A stretch of 64,000 bases of DNA, taken from Sphingobacterium kitahiroshimense (GTDB lineage: Bacteria > Bacteroidota > Bacteroidia > Sphingobacteriales > Sphingobacteriaceae). The position numbers and the translations under genes are program-made. The stretch covers positions 2,790,001 through 2,854,000 of the forward strand of contig NZ_JAOQNK010000001.1 in NCBI RefSeq assembly GCF_025961315.1, written 5' to 3'. The notes under the pieces were generated by a model, which worked only from the letters and a program-made list of their open reading frames with translations, was not told the origin of the DNA and ran no database searches. Below, one piece after another: positions 1 through 9,999 of the stretch (positions within the stretch are counted from its first letter, which is position 1; each line of letters opens with the position of its first letter).

Positions 1-1853
1 ATCGTATCTAAATCATATTGATCTTCAAAGAAATATAAGCCTTGAAGTACATCTGCTTGTTTTATAAAACATGATCTCAAAATACGGTCCCAACTCCACT
101 TTTGATTGATCGGTCGCTCTGTATCAGGCAAATCAGCAACTAAGACTTGCTCTTTATCTAAATAACCATCCTGTTGTAAAAATATCCCGCTTTCAGTATC
201 GATCGGATAATATAAATGATCCATGACATGCTGCCATGCAACGGCTTCTTCTTGCTTAAAAGCAACTTTTTCAAATAAGACCTTTAGTTTGATATGATCA
301 CTATCTTTTAACGTTTGTATGGATTCCAGCGTATACTTTAAACACCAGCTAGCAATCGTATTGGTATACCAGTTATTATTGACATTGTTTTCATATTCAT
401 TAGGACCAGTAACTCCCAGTATAACATATTTATCCTTCTCCGCACTCCAGTTGACACGTTGTGCCCAGAAACGACTGATAGCGATCAATACTTCAAGCCC
501 ATAATTTTCGACATATGACCAATCACCGGTATAGCGCTGATAATTGTAGATGGCAAAAGCAATTGCGCCATTACGGTGGATCTCTTCAAAAGTAATCTCC
601 CATTCGTTATGACACTCTTCTCCATTCATTGTAACCATAGGATATAAAGCCGCTCCATTTGAAAAACCAAGTTTTGCGGCATTCTCAATCGCCTTATCCA
701 GATGCTGATAGCGATACAGCAATAAATTGCGGGCAATAGCCGAGGGTTGCGTAGCAAGGTAAAAAGGAACACAATAAGCCTCTGTATCCCAATAGGTCAC
801 ACCACCATACTTTTCACCCGTAAATCCTTTTGGACCAATATTAAGTCTGGAATCTTCGCCAGTATAAGTTTGGTATAATTGGAATATATTAAAACGAATA
901 GCTTGCTGTGCGGCAACATCTGCAGTGATCTCAATATCACTTTCATTCCAGAAATTTCCCCAGGCCAATGCCTGATTATGTTGTAATTCATCAAATGTTA
1001 TGGCAGAAATTTTTTCGATATTTGCTTTTCCCGTCACAACTAATTCAGTTTCAGTATAATTTTGAGAAGTAACCATCGAAACACGTTTTTCTACAGAGAA
1101 TATATCGCCTGGCTCTATAGAAATTGCTACACTTTCAGAAACATATGCACCTTCTTTTGAAAGTTTGGATTCCAGAGTTTTATTATTTAAAGTAAAGTTA
1201 TTAAACAAATCAGCCCGGACTATGAAATCTGTTTTCTTCGTTTTCATCGTCACATTTAACTGTGAATCTGATGTACCACTTGAAATAAAATTCCAAAAAT
1301 GTTCATCATAGTTACTGTCTCTATTCACGACATCTCCTTCCAAATAAGACTCCACCTGTAAAGAAGCTTTTTGATTCAGAACTTGGATAGTATATTTTAA
1401 AGATGCTGTTTCAGACTGAAAAAGATGAAATATCCGCATGCTCTTTACACGAATCTCCACACCATTTTGAAGTCTTGCGTCAAAAGATCGAACTAATAAT
1501 CCATGCTTCATATCCAGTTTTCGTTGAAAACTATGTACATCACATTTTGCGAGATCCAAAACCTCACCATTCACTTCGATATGAAGACCAATCCAATTGA
1601 TAGCGTTAATAACCTTCGCAAAATATTCAGGATAACCATTTTTCCACCAACCAACGCGGGTTTTATCAGGATAATAAACTCCAGCCAAATATGATCCTGG
1701 CAATGATTTACCGCTATAGTCTTCTTCAAAATTTGCTCGTTGTCCCATTCTTCCATTTCCAATAGAAAATATACTTTCTGAGACTTCATTATATGCGGGC
1801 TGAAACCCTTCTTCTATGATATTCCACTCATCGTGGACGATGTAATTTTTCAT
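1..1853 (-). CDS. GH65 maltose phosphorylase (3' end beyond left edge)
   Basis: Family 65 glycoside phosphorylase, read from ATG at 1853 and open to the window edge (617 codons seen of a family length near 760-780). It would convert maltose plus phosphate to glucose and beta-glucose-1-phosphate in the cytosol; no signal peptide is visible (MKNYIVHDEW). Family landmarks are the segment EWEITFEEIHRNGAIAF and TGPNEYENN, whose Glu (about residue 486) matches the catalytic general acid of maltose phosphorylases. It starts 15 bases after the beta-phosphoglucomutase stop, so the two enzymes are almost certainly co-transcribed, with the mutase using the product. Trehalose or kojibiose phosphorylase are alternatives from sequence alone; the starch-type neighbours favour maltose. 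A maltose permease often follows in such loci but would lie outside this window. Confidence 0.93.
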   Translation of the reverse strand, partial: MKNYIVHDEWNIIEEGFQPAYNEVSESIFSIGNGRMGQRANFEEDYSGKSLPGSYLAGVYYPDKTRVGWWKNGYPEYFAKVINAINWIGLHIEVNGEVLDLAKCDVHSFQRKLDMKHGLLVRSFDARLQNGVEIRVKSMRIFHLFQSETASLKYTIQVLNQKASLQVESYLEGDVVNRDSNYDEHFWNFISSGTSDSQLNVTMKTKKTDFIVRADLFNNFTLNNKTLESKLSKEGAYVSESVAISIEPGDIFSVEKRVSMVTSQNYTETELVVTGKANIEKISAITFDELQHNQALAWGNFWNESDIEITADVAAQQAIRFNIFQLYQTYTGEDSRLNIGPKGFTGEKYGGVTYWDTEAYCVPFYLATQPSAIARNLLLYRYQHLDKAIENAAKLGFSNGAALYPMVTMNGEECHNEWEITFEEIHRNGAIAFAIYNYQRYTGDWSYVENYGLEVLIAISRFWAQRVNWSAEKDKYVILGVTGPNEYENNVNNNWYTNTIASWCLKYTLESIQTLKDSDHIKLKVLFEKVAFKQEEAVAWQHVMDHLYYPIDTESGIFLQQDGYLDKEQVLVADLPDTERPINQKWSWDRILRSCFIKQADVLQGLYFFEDQYDLDT

Positions 1854-1868
1854 TGCAAAATCAACTAA

Positions 1869-2516
1869 TTAATTTAAAACTTCTTCCAAACTGCTGATTG
1901 ACAAATCGGTTCCATTCAAGTTTGAACCGATACCAATCACACTCATTCCTGCAGCCCTTGCAGCATCTACCCCGGCCTGCGCATCTTCAAACACCAGACA
2001 TACTTCTGGAAGTAACTTAAGATCACGGGCAGCTTTTAAAAAAACCTCTGGATTAGGTTTAGAAAGACTCACACTATTACCATCAACAAGGACATCAAAA
2101 AAAGAAATCATACCCGTTTTCTCGAGGATAAGCGGTGCATTTTTACTCGCAGACCCTAATGCAACCTGATATCCATTTTTCTTTAACCAATGCAACAGTT
2201 CAAGAGATCCAGGTAGAATTTCATCTGCTTTCATTTGCTCAACTAAATCTAAATACCAGCGATTTTTCCGTTCTGCCATTTCTATTTTTTCACTTTCAGA
2301 AGCATCAACTCCAGCCCAGTTTAAAATTTTCTCTAGTGAAGCAATTCTACTTACACCTTTTAATTGTTCATTTTCAATCTCTGTAAAATCAAATCCCAAT
2401 TCCTGAGCAAGTCTTTTCCAAGCTTGAAAATGAAATACCGCAGTATCCACCAAAACACCGTCGAGATCAAAAATTACTCCCTTAATTTCCTTCAAAAGGT
2501 CCAATGCACTTTTCAT
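1869..2516 (-). CDS. pgmB: beta-phosphoglucomutase
   Basis: A 215-residue HAD-superfamily hydrolase/mutase that should convert beta-glucose-1-phosphate to glucose-6-phosphate. Visible motifs are FDLDGVLVDT with the nucleophile and acid/base pair D17/D19, GSASKN (motif II Ser), KPNPEVF (motif III Lys) and FEDAQAGVDAARAAGM (motif IV). Length is normal for the family. It lies 3 bases after the preceding GH13 stop and 15 bases before the GH65 gene, which supplies its substrate. Other small HAD phosphatases look similar, but a GH65 neighbour is diagnostic for the beta-PGM branch. The cytosolic location fits the absence of a signal peptide. Confidence 0.92.
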   Translation of the reverse strand: MKSALDLLKEIKGVIFDLDGVLVDTAVFHFQAWKRLAQELGFDFTEIENEQLKGVSRIASLEKILNWAGVDASESEKIEMAERKNRWYLDLVEQMKADEILPGSLELLHWLKKNGYQVALGSASKNAPLILEKTGMISFFDVLVDGNSVSLSKPNPEVFLKAARDLKLLPEVCLVFEDAQAGVDAARAAGMSVIGIGSNLNGTDLSISSLEEVLN

Positions 2517-2519
2517 TTT

Positions 2520-4367
2520 TTATTTTTTTAATTCAAACACCACTGTTTGATGAGGTTTTAATGTAATTTCCAATGGTATTTCTTGATCGATATCTGTTAA
2601 AATATTTTTCATTCGCGTTGCTTCTTTCATACTCTCCCTAAATCTAGCTAAGGGTAATTTAACCTCCTTGTCATTACAGTTCATAAAAACAGATACTACT
2701 TGGTTTTCGTGAGATCTGAAATATGCATACACATTATGTTCCGGTACATAATGCTGTGTTGCTCCATATTGTAGCACCGTATTATTCTTACGATAATTCG
2801 CTAACTTTTTAATATGATCGAACAGTTCATTTTCTGCATCAGATCGGCCTGAAGCATTAAATTTATTAACAGTATCACCCGCAAATCCACCTTTAAAATC
2901 TTCACGTAGTAAGCCATCAGGTCTATTAAAATTCTTCATCAATACCTCTGCACCATAATACATCTGTGGTATACCACGAGATGTCAGCAACCAAGAGAAT
3001 GCCGCTTTATACTTCTCTATGTCCTCTCCAACCACAGAGAAAAAACGGTCCTTGTCATGATTATCTAAAAATATTACATTCGCTAATGGATTAGGATATT
3101 GATAATCCGATCCTAAAGTTGCATACAATCTATTTGCACCATCCTTTTCATTATTCAATGCATCTGCGATAGCATAATTTAATTGAAAATCAGTGACACC
3201 ATCAAGCTTCGTATCGATCGACTGGCCAACACGTTGTCCTCCTAAGAAATAAGCTTGATTCGGTACAGACTGTACCCATGTTTCACCAAAGAATGAAAAC
3301 TGAGGATATTCTTTTTGAATTGCCGCTGTCCATTTAGCCATAAAATCCAAATCGTTGTATGGATAGGTATCTATACGAAAACCATCAATACCTGCATACT
3401 CAATCCACCAAATATGACTCTGTAGAATATACTTCTGAACATATTCATTTTCTTGATTCATGTCGGGCATCGTCTCTACAAACCATCCTTTTTCCATTCG
3501 CTCGCGATCTGCAACGGAAGCATAAGGATCGAAAATAGTCTGATCTTTATAAGTAGTTTGTGTAAAACTTGGCCATTCATGCAACCAGTCTTTAAAAGGC
3601 TTGTCAATTACGGTCCAATGATACAGTCCTACGTGATTCGGAACGACATCATGTACCAATTTCATATTTCGTTTGTGTAGTTCCTCCCCAAGTTTACGGT
3701 AGGTTTCATTGGTTCCCAATCGTGGATCAATATGATAGTTTTCTGTATTTGCATAACCATGATAGGAAGCCTGGGGCATATCATTGGTCAGTACTGGTGT
3801 TAACCACACAGAAGTAACTCCTAGATCAGCTAGATAATCTAAGTGTTGGATAACACCATCTATATCACCACCATGACGAGCATACATGGAATCACGGTTT
3901 ACCTGAATCTCCCGTAAACCTTTTATTTGATCATTCTTTGTGTTTCCATTGGCAAAGCGATCTGGCATGATTAAGTAGATCAAATCTTCGGCATGGACAC
4001 CCTGAGCTTTTACAGAAGATGTTTCTCTATTTTTTAATTCATATTTATAGCTTCCTACTAGCTTATTATTTTCATAAAATTCAATTGGATAAAACCCAGC
4101 AGTTGCGCCGGAGTCAACCGATAGATCTAGAAATAAATAATCGGAATTTTCAACCGGATTGGTTTTGACTAAGGTTAAACCTTTCTTCTGGATTTTAACC
4201 GTACTTTTACCAATGCCTTTTCCATAAATAATCAACTGCAAATCAGAAGATTTCATACCAACCCACCAATGCAAAGGTTCGACTCTTTGTATAGAAAATT
4301 TACCTTGAGAGAAGGCATAAGAAAGCTGAAGTAGCATAAAAACACCACTTAACAATAAACGTATCAT
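2520..4367 (-). CDS. Periplasmic GH13 neopullulanase/cyclomaltodextrinase, SusA-like
   Basis: A 615-residue alpha-amylase-family enzyme, the same size as Bacteroides SusA. A cleavable signal peptide (to about residue 20, ...SYAFSQ) indicates the periplasm. An N-terminal beta-sandwich (to about residue 115) precedes the catalytic barrel. The four GH13 regions are DVVPNHVG, GFRIDTYPY (nucleophile D333), FGETW (acid/base E362) and FLDNHDKD (transition-state Asp D438), so the enzyme should be active. Likely role: cutting imported maltodextrins or cyclodextrins to maltose and small sugars, which the downstream mutase/phosphorylase pair then uses. It follows a hairpin located between it and the SusE-like gene, which may reduce its expression relative to the outer-membrane genes. 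Exact linkage specificity cannot be read from the sequence. Confidence 0.92.
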   Translation of the reverse strand: MIRLLLSGVFMLLQLSYAFSQGKFSIQRVEPLHWWVGMKSSDLQLIIYGKGIGKSTVKIQKKGLTLVKTNPVENSDYLFLDLSVDSGATAGFYPIEFYENNKLVGSYKYELKNRETSSVKAQGVHAEDLIYLIMPDRFANGNTKNDQIKGLREIQVNRDSMYARHGGDIDGVIQHLDYLADLGVTSVWLTPVLTNDMPQASYHGYANTENYHIDPRLGTNETYRKLGEELHKRNMKLVHDVVPNHVGLYHWTVIDKPFKDWLHEWPSFTQTTYKDQTIFDPYASVADRERMEKGWFVETMPDMNQENEYVQKYILQSHIWWIEYAGIDGFRIDTYPYNDLDFMAKWTAAIQKEYPQFSFFGETWVQSVPNQAYFLGGQRVGQSIDTKLDGVTDFQLNYAIADALNNEKDGANRLYATLGSDYQYPNPLANVIFLDNHDKDRFFSVVGEDIEKYKAAFSWLLTSRGIPQMYYGAEVLMKNFNRPDGLLREDFKGGFAGDTVNKFNASGRSDAENELFDHIKKLANYRKNNTVLQYGATQHYVPEHNVYAYFRSHENQVVSVFMNCNDKEVKLPLARFRESMKEATRMKNILTDIDQEIPLEITLKPHQTVVFELKK

Positions 4368-4388
4368 CGTTCAAAAAAAGTTTGAAGA

Positions 4389-4413
4389 AATAGGGAGCCT
4401 CATGCTCCCTATT
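4389..4413 (-). terminator. Intercistronic hairpin after susE-like gene
   Basis: A perfect 10-bp stem (AATAGGGAGC with its complement) and 5-base loop begins 4 bases past the SusE-like stop; on the minus strand it is followed by TTTCTTC. It could be a partial terminator or an RNA-stabilising 3' structure separating the outer-membrane genes from the periplasmic/cytosolic enzymes. The U tract is short, so full termination is unlikely. Confidence 0.6.
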
Positions 4414-4416
4414 AAA

Positions 4417-5397
4417 TTAGTTTTTAGAAATTTTTGCAGAATAACCTGAAGCTGTTCGTGACAGTTCAATATCGTATTTACCAGCAGTAGCAATTGCTAT
4501 ATTGGCACCATCTTGTTGTAGAGCGGATAAGTCGCCCCCGATATTCACAGCCCAATCATCGTCCATTCGGAATTTTAATTCACCCGCAACCAGGTTTACT
4601 GTTACTTTCCAGGTATATACTCCCTTGCTACCTACAAAAGTTAAATCTGTATCACTATCCCAACCTTTAGGAGTTGCACTACCGATAACCCCCCAGGTTG
4701 ATTTTGACACTTCATAGGTTTGAGCTTCAGCATCCATCCGAATTCTATAAAAATCATTCGAAGAAACAGTAATATTTCCAGCATCACCGCTTTGTAATAA
4801 TGTTCCGTCTGTTGCTCCTTTACCAAAAGCATCTGTCCAGTCAACATTAGTCGGTAAAAATTTAAATCCAGAACCATCTACGGTAACGTACTCATAAATC
4901 TCAAACTTAGTTTTACTTTCTTTATCGTACAAACTCATCGGAAGCGCTAAAGTTGGTTCCCAACCAGCGGCAACTGAGCCTCCAACAAGAAACATTTGTG
5001 GATTACTCTCTGTGAAAGTAATTGGTCTTGTTTTTTCAATAATCTGTCCTGAAGAATTATAACTGATTTTGAGTAAAGCCTCTCCTATCCATGATGCTTG
5101 ATTAGGAATATCAAATTCTTTTGATAAAATAAATGTATTGGGATCAACAGTAATATTTTCTGTGATCAAAGCTTCGCCTGCACTTACGGGTACAATAGAG
5201 AATGTAAAATCCGTAACCTGATTAGCAATAAAACTAACTTTTAATTTTTTCCCGACTTGAATGGTCGAAACTGTACTTTCGTTAATCGACAATATTGGAA
5301 CGTCCGTACCGTGCTCCACTTTCTTACAAGAGAACAAAAGGGAAGTAATACCAACAAATAAAACTAATAGTAATCGAAATATATTAGACATTTTCAT
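4417..5397 (-). CDS. SusE/SusF-like outer-membrane starch-binding lipoprotein
   Basis: A 326-residue secreted lipoprotein: hydrophobic leader followed by lipobox LLFSC with Cys24. The layout matches SusE: an N-terminal Ig-like domain (about 30-130), then two starch-binding beta-sandwich modules beginning near MFLVGGSVAAGW and WGVIGSATPKGWD. Tryptophans and the segment GELKFRMDDDWAVNIGG are typical of the SusE/F modules. It would sit on the cell surface and bind glucan without cutting it. It follows SusD by 20 bases. It is shorter than three-module SusF, so SusE-like is the better label. Confidence 0.88.
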   Translation of the reverse strand: MKMSNIFRLLLVLFVGITSLLFSCKKVEHGTDVPILSINESTVSTIQVGKKLKVSFIANQVTDFTFSIVPVSAGEALITENITVDPNTFILSKEFDIPNQASWIGEALLKISYNSSGQIIEKTRPITFTESNPQMFLVGGSVAAGWEPTLALPMSLYDKESKTKFEIYEYVTVDGSGFKFLPTNVDWTDAFGKGATDGTLLQSGDAGNITVSSNDFYRIRMDAEAQTYEVSKSTWGVIGSATPKGWDSDTDLTFVGSKGVYTWKVTVNLVAGELKFRMDDDWAVNIGGDLSALQQDGANIAIATAGKYDIELSRTASGYSAKISKN

Positions 5398-5417
5398 AAT
5401 TTCTATTCATTTAAAGA

Positions 5418-6974
5418 TTAATAACCAGGATTTTGATCCAATTTATTATTATTAGCTCTTGCTCTTGCGGGAATAGGAAATAGACGTTTGTAAGTTTCTC
5501 CAGCATTTGCTGGTTTAAATAACTGAGCATCTTCCCATCTACCAAAACGAATCATATCTGTTCTTCTGGTCAATTCAAACGTAAATTCTAAGGCACGTTC
5601 TTTATAAATAGCGTCCAAAGTTAATGTGCTAGCCGTAAAATGTTTCTCCGGATTAACTGGGAATGCACGTTTACGGACCTGATTAGCTGCATCAACAGCT
5701 TGGGAAACACTTGCTGCTGTAGCTCCTCTTAAAACAGCTTCGGCTTTCATCAGCAACACGTCTGCTAGGCGGAATACAACCACATCATTGCCGGCATTAT
5801 TACTAATCTGGTTCTTATCCGGATAGTATTTGATACAACGTGCACCTGCTAAACGTCCTCCATCATCCGCTCCTCCAATGTCAAAATCAGATCCCGGTAT
5901 TAATTTATAATTATATGGATCTAAGATGACATTAAGTCCGTTATAATTCAGAGGTTGACCCGTAGAATTATACTGTTGACCATATAACCATTGTTTTTTA
6001 CGATTATCCGCATTTTCAAACAAGTCAAAATAGGCCGGTTGTGCACTCCATCCATTCCACGGATTAATGCTCAATTCAAAGGTTTGACGATGTGCATAAT
6101 GTAGTACACGGTTGAATAAAGTATTCCCTGTAGCACGGGAAGCATCATAAGGAATTGAAAATATTGGTTCAGGATTTGAAGCGCCATTATCAGGTTTAAA
6201 TTGCGTCAAAAAATCATTTTCTAGCGCATATTTCCCCGAATTAATGACAGCATTGCTATGTTCAACCACCTTATTCCAATTTGCAGTGCCACTATAAACC
6301 TGTGCATTTAAGTACAGTTTTGCTAATAAGGTATGTGCAAACCATTTTGTTGGTCGACCATAAGTAGCTTCTGTTTTTTCTTCACTTAAATTTGCTAGAT
6401 TATCTTCTAAATCTTTTACAATGAATTTATAGACTTCTGCCCGAGCTGTAGTTGCCGGTAACTCTGTTCCTGTATCAAAGCTGGTAACTAGCGGAATGTT
6501 TCCGTAAGCATCCATCATCATAAAATAATACCAAGCGCGCATGGCTTTTATTTCAGAAATTGTCTGTGCTTTTGTAGTTGATTCTGGAGCTTGTTCTAAA
6601 ATACTAAGCACACGGTTACAAGTACCTATTGCATTGAAACCCCAATCCCAATTATTTTGAACAACTTCATGTGACGCTGACCAAGTATGGTAATGCATGT
6701 CCCGCCATTTTCCACCATCAAACCAATCTCCTCCTCTTGTTGGGATAATAACTTCATCAGATCCCGCTGTTTGCAGACTAAAATAATTATCAAAATAACC
6801 TCTTGCACTGGTATATACAGGCCCTGTTAAGGCGATAAATTGTTCTGGAGTCTTGGGAAATGTATCTTCTGTATATGCTGAATACATCTTATCGTCAAAT
6901 TTGGTACAAGACTGTCCTGCAACCAGTAACCCGGCAAATAAGAATAAATGAATTTTACTGAATCTCTTTTTCAT
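5418..6974 (-). CDS. SusD-family outer-membrane glycan-binding lipoprotein
   Basis: A 518-residue SusD/RagB homologue. The leader ends in lipobox VAGQSC (Cys23), giving a surface lipoprotein. The N-terminal part carries SusD-like helical TPR content (NRVLSILEQAPES..., EIKAMRAWYYFMMMDAYGNIPLV), and the C-terminal part has the family signature RKRAFP... with ERALEFTFELTRRTDMIRFGRW. It acts as the lid of the SusC pore and captures maltooligosaccharides. It lies 19 bases downstream of SusC, the usual obligate pairing. The ligand is inferred from the flanking GH13/GH65 enzymes. Confidence 0.96.
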   Translation of the reverse strand: MKKRFSKIHLFLFAGLLVAGQSCTKFDDKMYSAYTEDTFPKTPEQFIALTGPVYTSARGYFDNYFSLQTAGSDEVIIPTRGGDWFDGGKWRDMHYHTWSASHEVVQNNWDWGFNAIGTCNRVLSILEQAPESTTKAQTISEIKAMRAWYYFMMMDAYGNIPLVTSFDTGTELPATTARAEVYKFIVKDLEDNLANLSEEKTEATYGRPTKWFAHTLLAKLYLNAQVYSGTANWNKVVEHSNAVINSGKYALENDFLTQFKPDNGASNPEPIFSIPYDASRATGNTLFNRVLHYAHRQTFELSINPWNGWSAQPAYFDLFENADNRKKQWLYGQQYNSTGQPLNYNGLNVILDPYNYKLIPGSDFDIGGADDGGRLAGARCIKYYPDKNQISNNAGNDVVVFRLADVLLMKAEAVLRGATAASVSQAVDAANQVRKRAFPVNPEKHFTASTLTLDAIYKERALEFTFELTRRTDMIRFGRWEDAQLFKPANAGETYKRLFPIPARARANNNKLDQNPGY

Positions 6975-6993
6975 AACTAATTGTGAATAAGGG

Positions 6994-9978
6994 TTAAAAA
7001 GTTAATTTCACACCTAACAAGAAAGATCTTGTTTTCGGATAATAATTTCTATTATCAACACCAGGTGCTAAACCACCTAAACTTACCTCTGGGTCTACAC
7101 CCGAATATTTGGTTATCGTAAATAAATTTTGTCCAGATACATATAACCGAGCATTTTTTAAATATTTAGATTCTTTGGTACTAAATGTATAACCCAATGT
7201 TGCATTATCTAGTCTTAAAAATGAACCATCTTCAATAAATCTGCTAGAAGCAATTAGTGGCGTTTCAAAGATGCCTTCTTCAACTGCATCTTTAGAAATA
7301 TTCGTCACATTTGCTTGTTGAAGACGGCTTAAATCGGCACGGGTAGCATTAAAAATTTGATTGCCATACATACCACGTAAGAAGAAGTTTAAGTCCCAGT
7401 TTTTATATTGAAAACTATTATTCCATCCATAAGTAAATTTAGGAAGCGCCTGCCCCATGACCATATAATCATCTGGTGCCGAAATCTGATCCTGTGTGAC
7501 AAGTTCACCTGTTGGTTTTTGATAAATCGTTTTCTTCGCAACTTCATCGTAGCCCATATAATTAGCAACATAGAATGTTCCTAATGCATGACCTGGTAAA
7601 ACAATTGCTGCCGTTTGACCGGTCCAGCCGTCAAGACCAATACTTCCTTCATAACGCTGCGATACGCCAATATTTTCGATATTTGAAGCTAATGAACCAA
7701 CCTTATTGATATTACGGGCGAAGTTGACAGTTGTATTATATGAAAAATCACTATTGCGATAAACGACGGCATTTAAAGTGATCTCAACACCTTTATTACT
7801 CATGCTTGCTCCATTAGCTAATAAACGATTGAACTGATAAGGTGGCGAAGGAACGTCGTACTCATACAATAAATCCTTAGTTTCTTTATTATAATATTCA
7901 ATGGTACCTCCAAAACGCCCTCTCCATAATTCAAAATCCAATCCAGCATTAAACATTGATGTACTTTCCCATTTTAAATCAGGGTTTTCATTTTGGTTAA
8001 CGCCATAGGCATTCATCCAATTACCATTATATAGAAATTGACCATTTTGAGGACCGAAAATAATGATCTGTCGATATGGATCTATATTTTGATTTCCTGA
8101 AACACCATACCCCATACGTAACTTTAATTCACTAAATAAATCTTGGTCTTGCATGAAACTTTCCCTACTTATTCTCCAAGCTCCGGAAATTGAAGGAAAT
8201 GTTGCCCATCTATTATTTTTTCCAAATTTTGATGAACCGTCACGACGTACAGATGCACTTAACAAATATTTTTCATCATAATTATATCCCACACGACCAT
8301 AAACCGAAATCAATAAAGATTCTAAAATATAAGGATAGGTACTATAAGGATTATAACCATCTGGCAAGGTTCCTAAATTAAGGTTATTGCCTCCTAGATC
8401 GTCAGACATAAAACCGACAGAAGAAGCAACAACGCCATCATTATTTTTAGTTTTCTGATACGAATAACCAGCCATTGCATCAAAAGAATGAAGATTCTTA
8501 GTGACATTATAATTAACATAAGACTCAAAAATCTTATCTATATTTTTCAAGTTTGAACGTTCAGCAAATCCTCTTCCCAATGCCTTCGAATCAAAGTCTG
8601 TACGATGCATATAGTATTTTTTATCAAATTGATTTTGCTGATACGATATCACGTTAGTCCAGGTCAATCCCTTGAAGATCGTCAGATCCGCTTTTAAACT
8701 AGCTAGCAAAGTATTGTTATTTCTCTCTTCATCGCGTTGATTTAACATAGCTACAGGATTAAAATAGTTTGTTCTTCCAGGTACTTGGAAATAACCATTA
8801 TATGGCGCATAAGCAACATCATCAGAACGGACCGGTGAAGTAGGGAGATAACGAGCTGCCCCATTAAAGATCCCGTAGTCTACATGATTGGATTTGTTCA
8901 TACTATTAGCAACATTAAGCGCTAATTTCAAGCGATCATCAAAAGCATTTTGATCAATACCAACTCGCGCTACGACCCTTTCTAAATCACTTCTTCTCAC
9001 AATACCCTGATTATTAAAGTAATTTACAGAAGCATTATAGCGAGTTCCTTCAGAACCACCTGTTAGCGAGAGATTGTGATTATGAGAAACCCCAGTCCGT
9101 GTTATTTCATCTTGCCAATCAGTATCAAAACCAGTCTCGGAGGCAGCCACAGTCAAACCATTGTCTGCAACAAATTGCTTGTGCTCAGCAGCACTTAACA
9201 CATTGACACGATTTGCAACTCTTTCAATAGCAGCATAACCACTATAAGATAAGACAGGCTTACCTGCTTTACCGCGTTTTGTCGTCACGAAAATAACTCC
9301 ATTTGCAGCACGTGACCCATAAATTGCAGTGGACGAAGCATCTTTCATAACATCCATCGATACGATATCATCTGGTGCTACCAATTCAATGTTTGCACCG
9401 ACTACCCCATCAATCACATATAATGGTGAAGAACTAGCAGTCAATGACGATGGTCCGCGCAATTGGATAGTGGATGCTGCAGTAGGGTCACCACCTGATC
9501 TATTCACCGTCAGACCTGCAACTTTACCTGCCAATAACTGGTCAGGCGAACTCACTACCCCAGTATTAAATTCTTTTGGTCCGACACTTGATATAGAACC
9601 TGTAATTTGTTTTTTCTTGGCCACACCGTAACCGATCACAACTACTTCTTCTAAATCTTTGGTACTTGAATTCAAGTTGAAATTCAACACATTTGCACCG
9701 GAGACAATTTGGATCTGTAAATCCATAGAACTGTAACCGATCATATTGACCGTAACAGTCGTCTTTCCTAGTGGCACTTGATTAATTGTGTACTCCCCGT
9801 TTTGATTTGTTGCTGTTGAAATTGGATTTCCTTTGATTACAATAGTAGCTCCGATCACAACTTCTCCCTTATCATCCACCACTTTACCAGAAAGTGAAGA
9901 ATTTTGCGAAAAAGCATTCATCCAAAGCATCATCAAAAGACCAAAGGTCATTACAGCACGTAATGTAAATTTGCTCAT
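6994..9978 (-). CDS. SusC-family TonB-dependent oligosaccharide transporter
   Basis: A 994-residue outer-membrane TonB-dependent receptor. After a signal peptide (to about residue 25) comes the carboxypeptidase-regulatory-like domain (SLSGKVVDDKGEVVIGATIV), then the EEVVVIGYG segment, the plug (DQLLAGKVAGLTVNRSGGDP, LYVIDG, DVMKDASSTAIYGSRAANGV) and a 22-strand-type barrel ending in aromatic Phe (LLGVKLTF). Length is normal. It imports maltodextrins using proton-motive force through TonB/ExbBD, which are not in this window. It sits between the first GH13 gene (gap 21 bases) and SusD. Confidence 0.96.
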   Translation of the reverse strand: MSKFTLRAVMTFGLLMMLWMNAFSQNSSLSGKVVDDKGEVVIGATIVIKGNPISTATNQNGEYTINQVPLGKTTVTVNMIGYSSMDLQIQIVSGANVLNFNLNSSTKDLEEVVVIGYGVAKKKQITGSISSVGPKEFNTGVVSSPDQLLAGKVAGLTVNRSGGDPTAASTIQLRGPSSLTASSSPLYVIDGVVGANIELVAPDDIVSMDVMKDASSTAIYGSRAANGVIFVTTKRGKAGKPVLSYSGYAAIERVANRVNVLSAAEHKQFVADNGLTVAASETGFDTDWQDEITRTGVSHNHNLSLTGGSEGTRYNASVNYFNNQGIVRRSDLERVVARVGIDQNAFDDRLKLALNVANSMNKSNHVDYGIFNGAARYLPTSPVRSDDVAYAPYNGYFQVPGRTNYFNPVAMLNQRDEERNNNTLLASLKADLTIFKGLTWTNVISYQQNQFDKKYYMHRTDFDSKALGRGFAERSNLKNIDKIFESYVNYNVTKNLHSFDAMAGYSYQKTKNNDGVVASSVGFMSDDLGGNNLNLGTLPDGYNPYSTYPYILESLLISVYGRVGYNYDEKYLLSASVRRDGSSKFGKNNRWATFPSISGAWRISRESFMQDQDLFSELKLRMGYGVSGNQNIDPYRQIIIFGPQNGQFLYNGNWMNAYGVNQNENPDLKWESTSMFNAGLDFELWRGRFGGTIEYYNKETKDLLYEYDVPSPPYQFNRLLANGASMSNKGVEITLNAVVYRNSDFSYNTTVNFARNINKVGSLASNIENIGVSQRYEGSIGLDGWTGQTAAIVLPGHALGTFYVANYMGYDEVAKKTIYQKPTGELVTQDQISAPDDYMVMGQALPKFTYGWNNSFQYKNWDLNFFLRGMYGNQIFNATRADLSRLQQANVTNISKDAVEEGIFETPLIASSRFIEDGSFLRLDNATLGYTFSTKESKYLKNARLYVSGQNLFTITKYSGVDPEVSLGGLAPGVDNRNYYPKTRSFLLGVKLTF

Positions 9979-9999
9979 AATGTAATTGATTTTATATGT

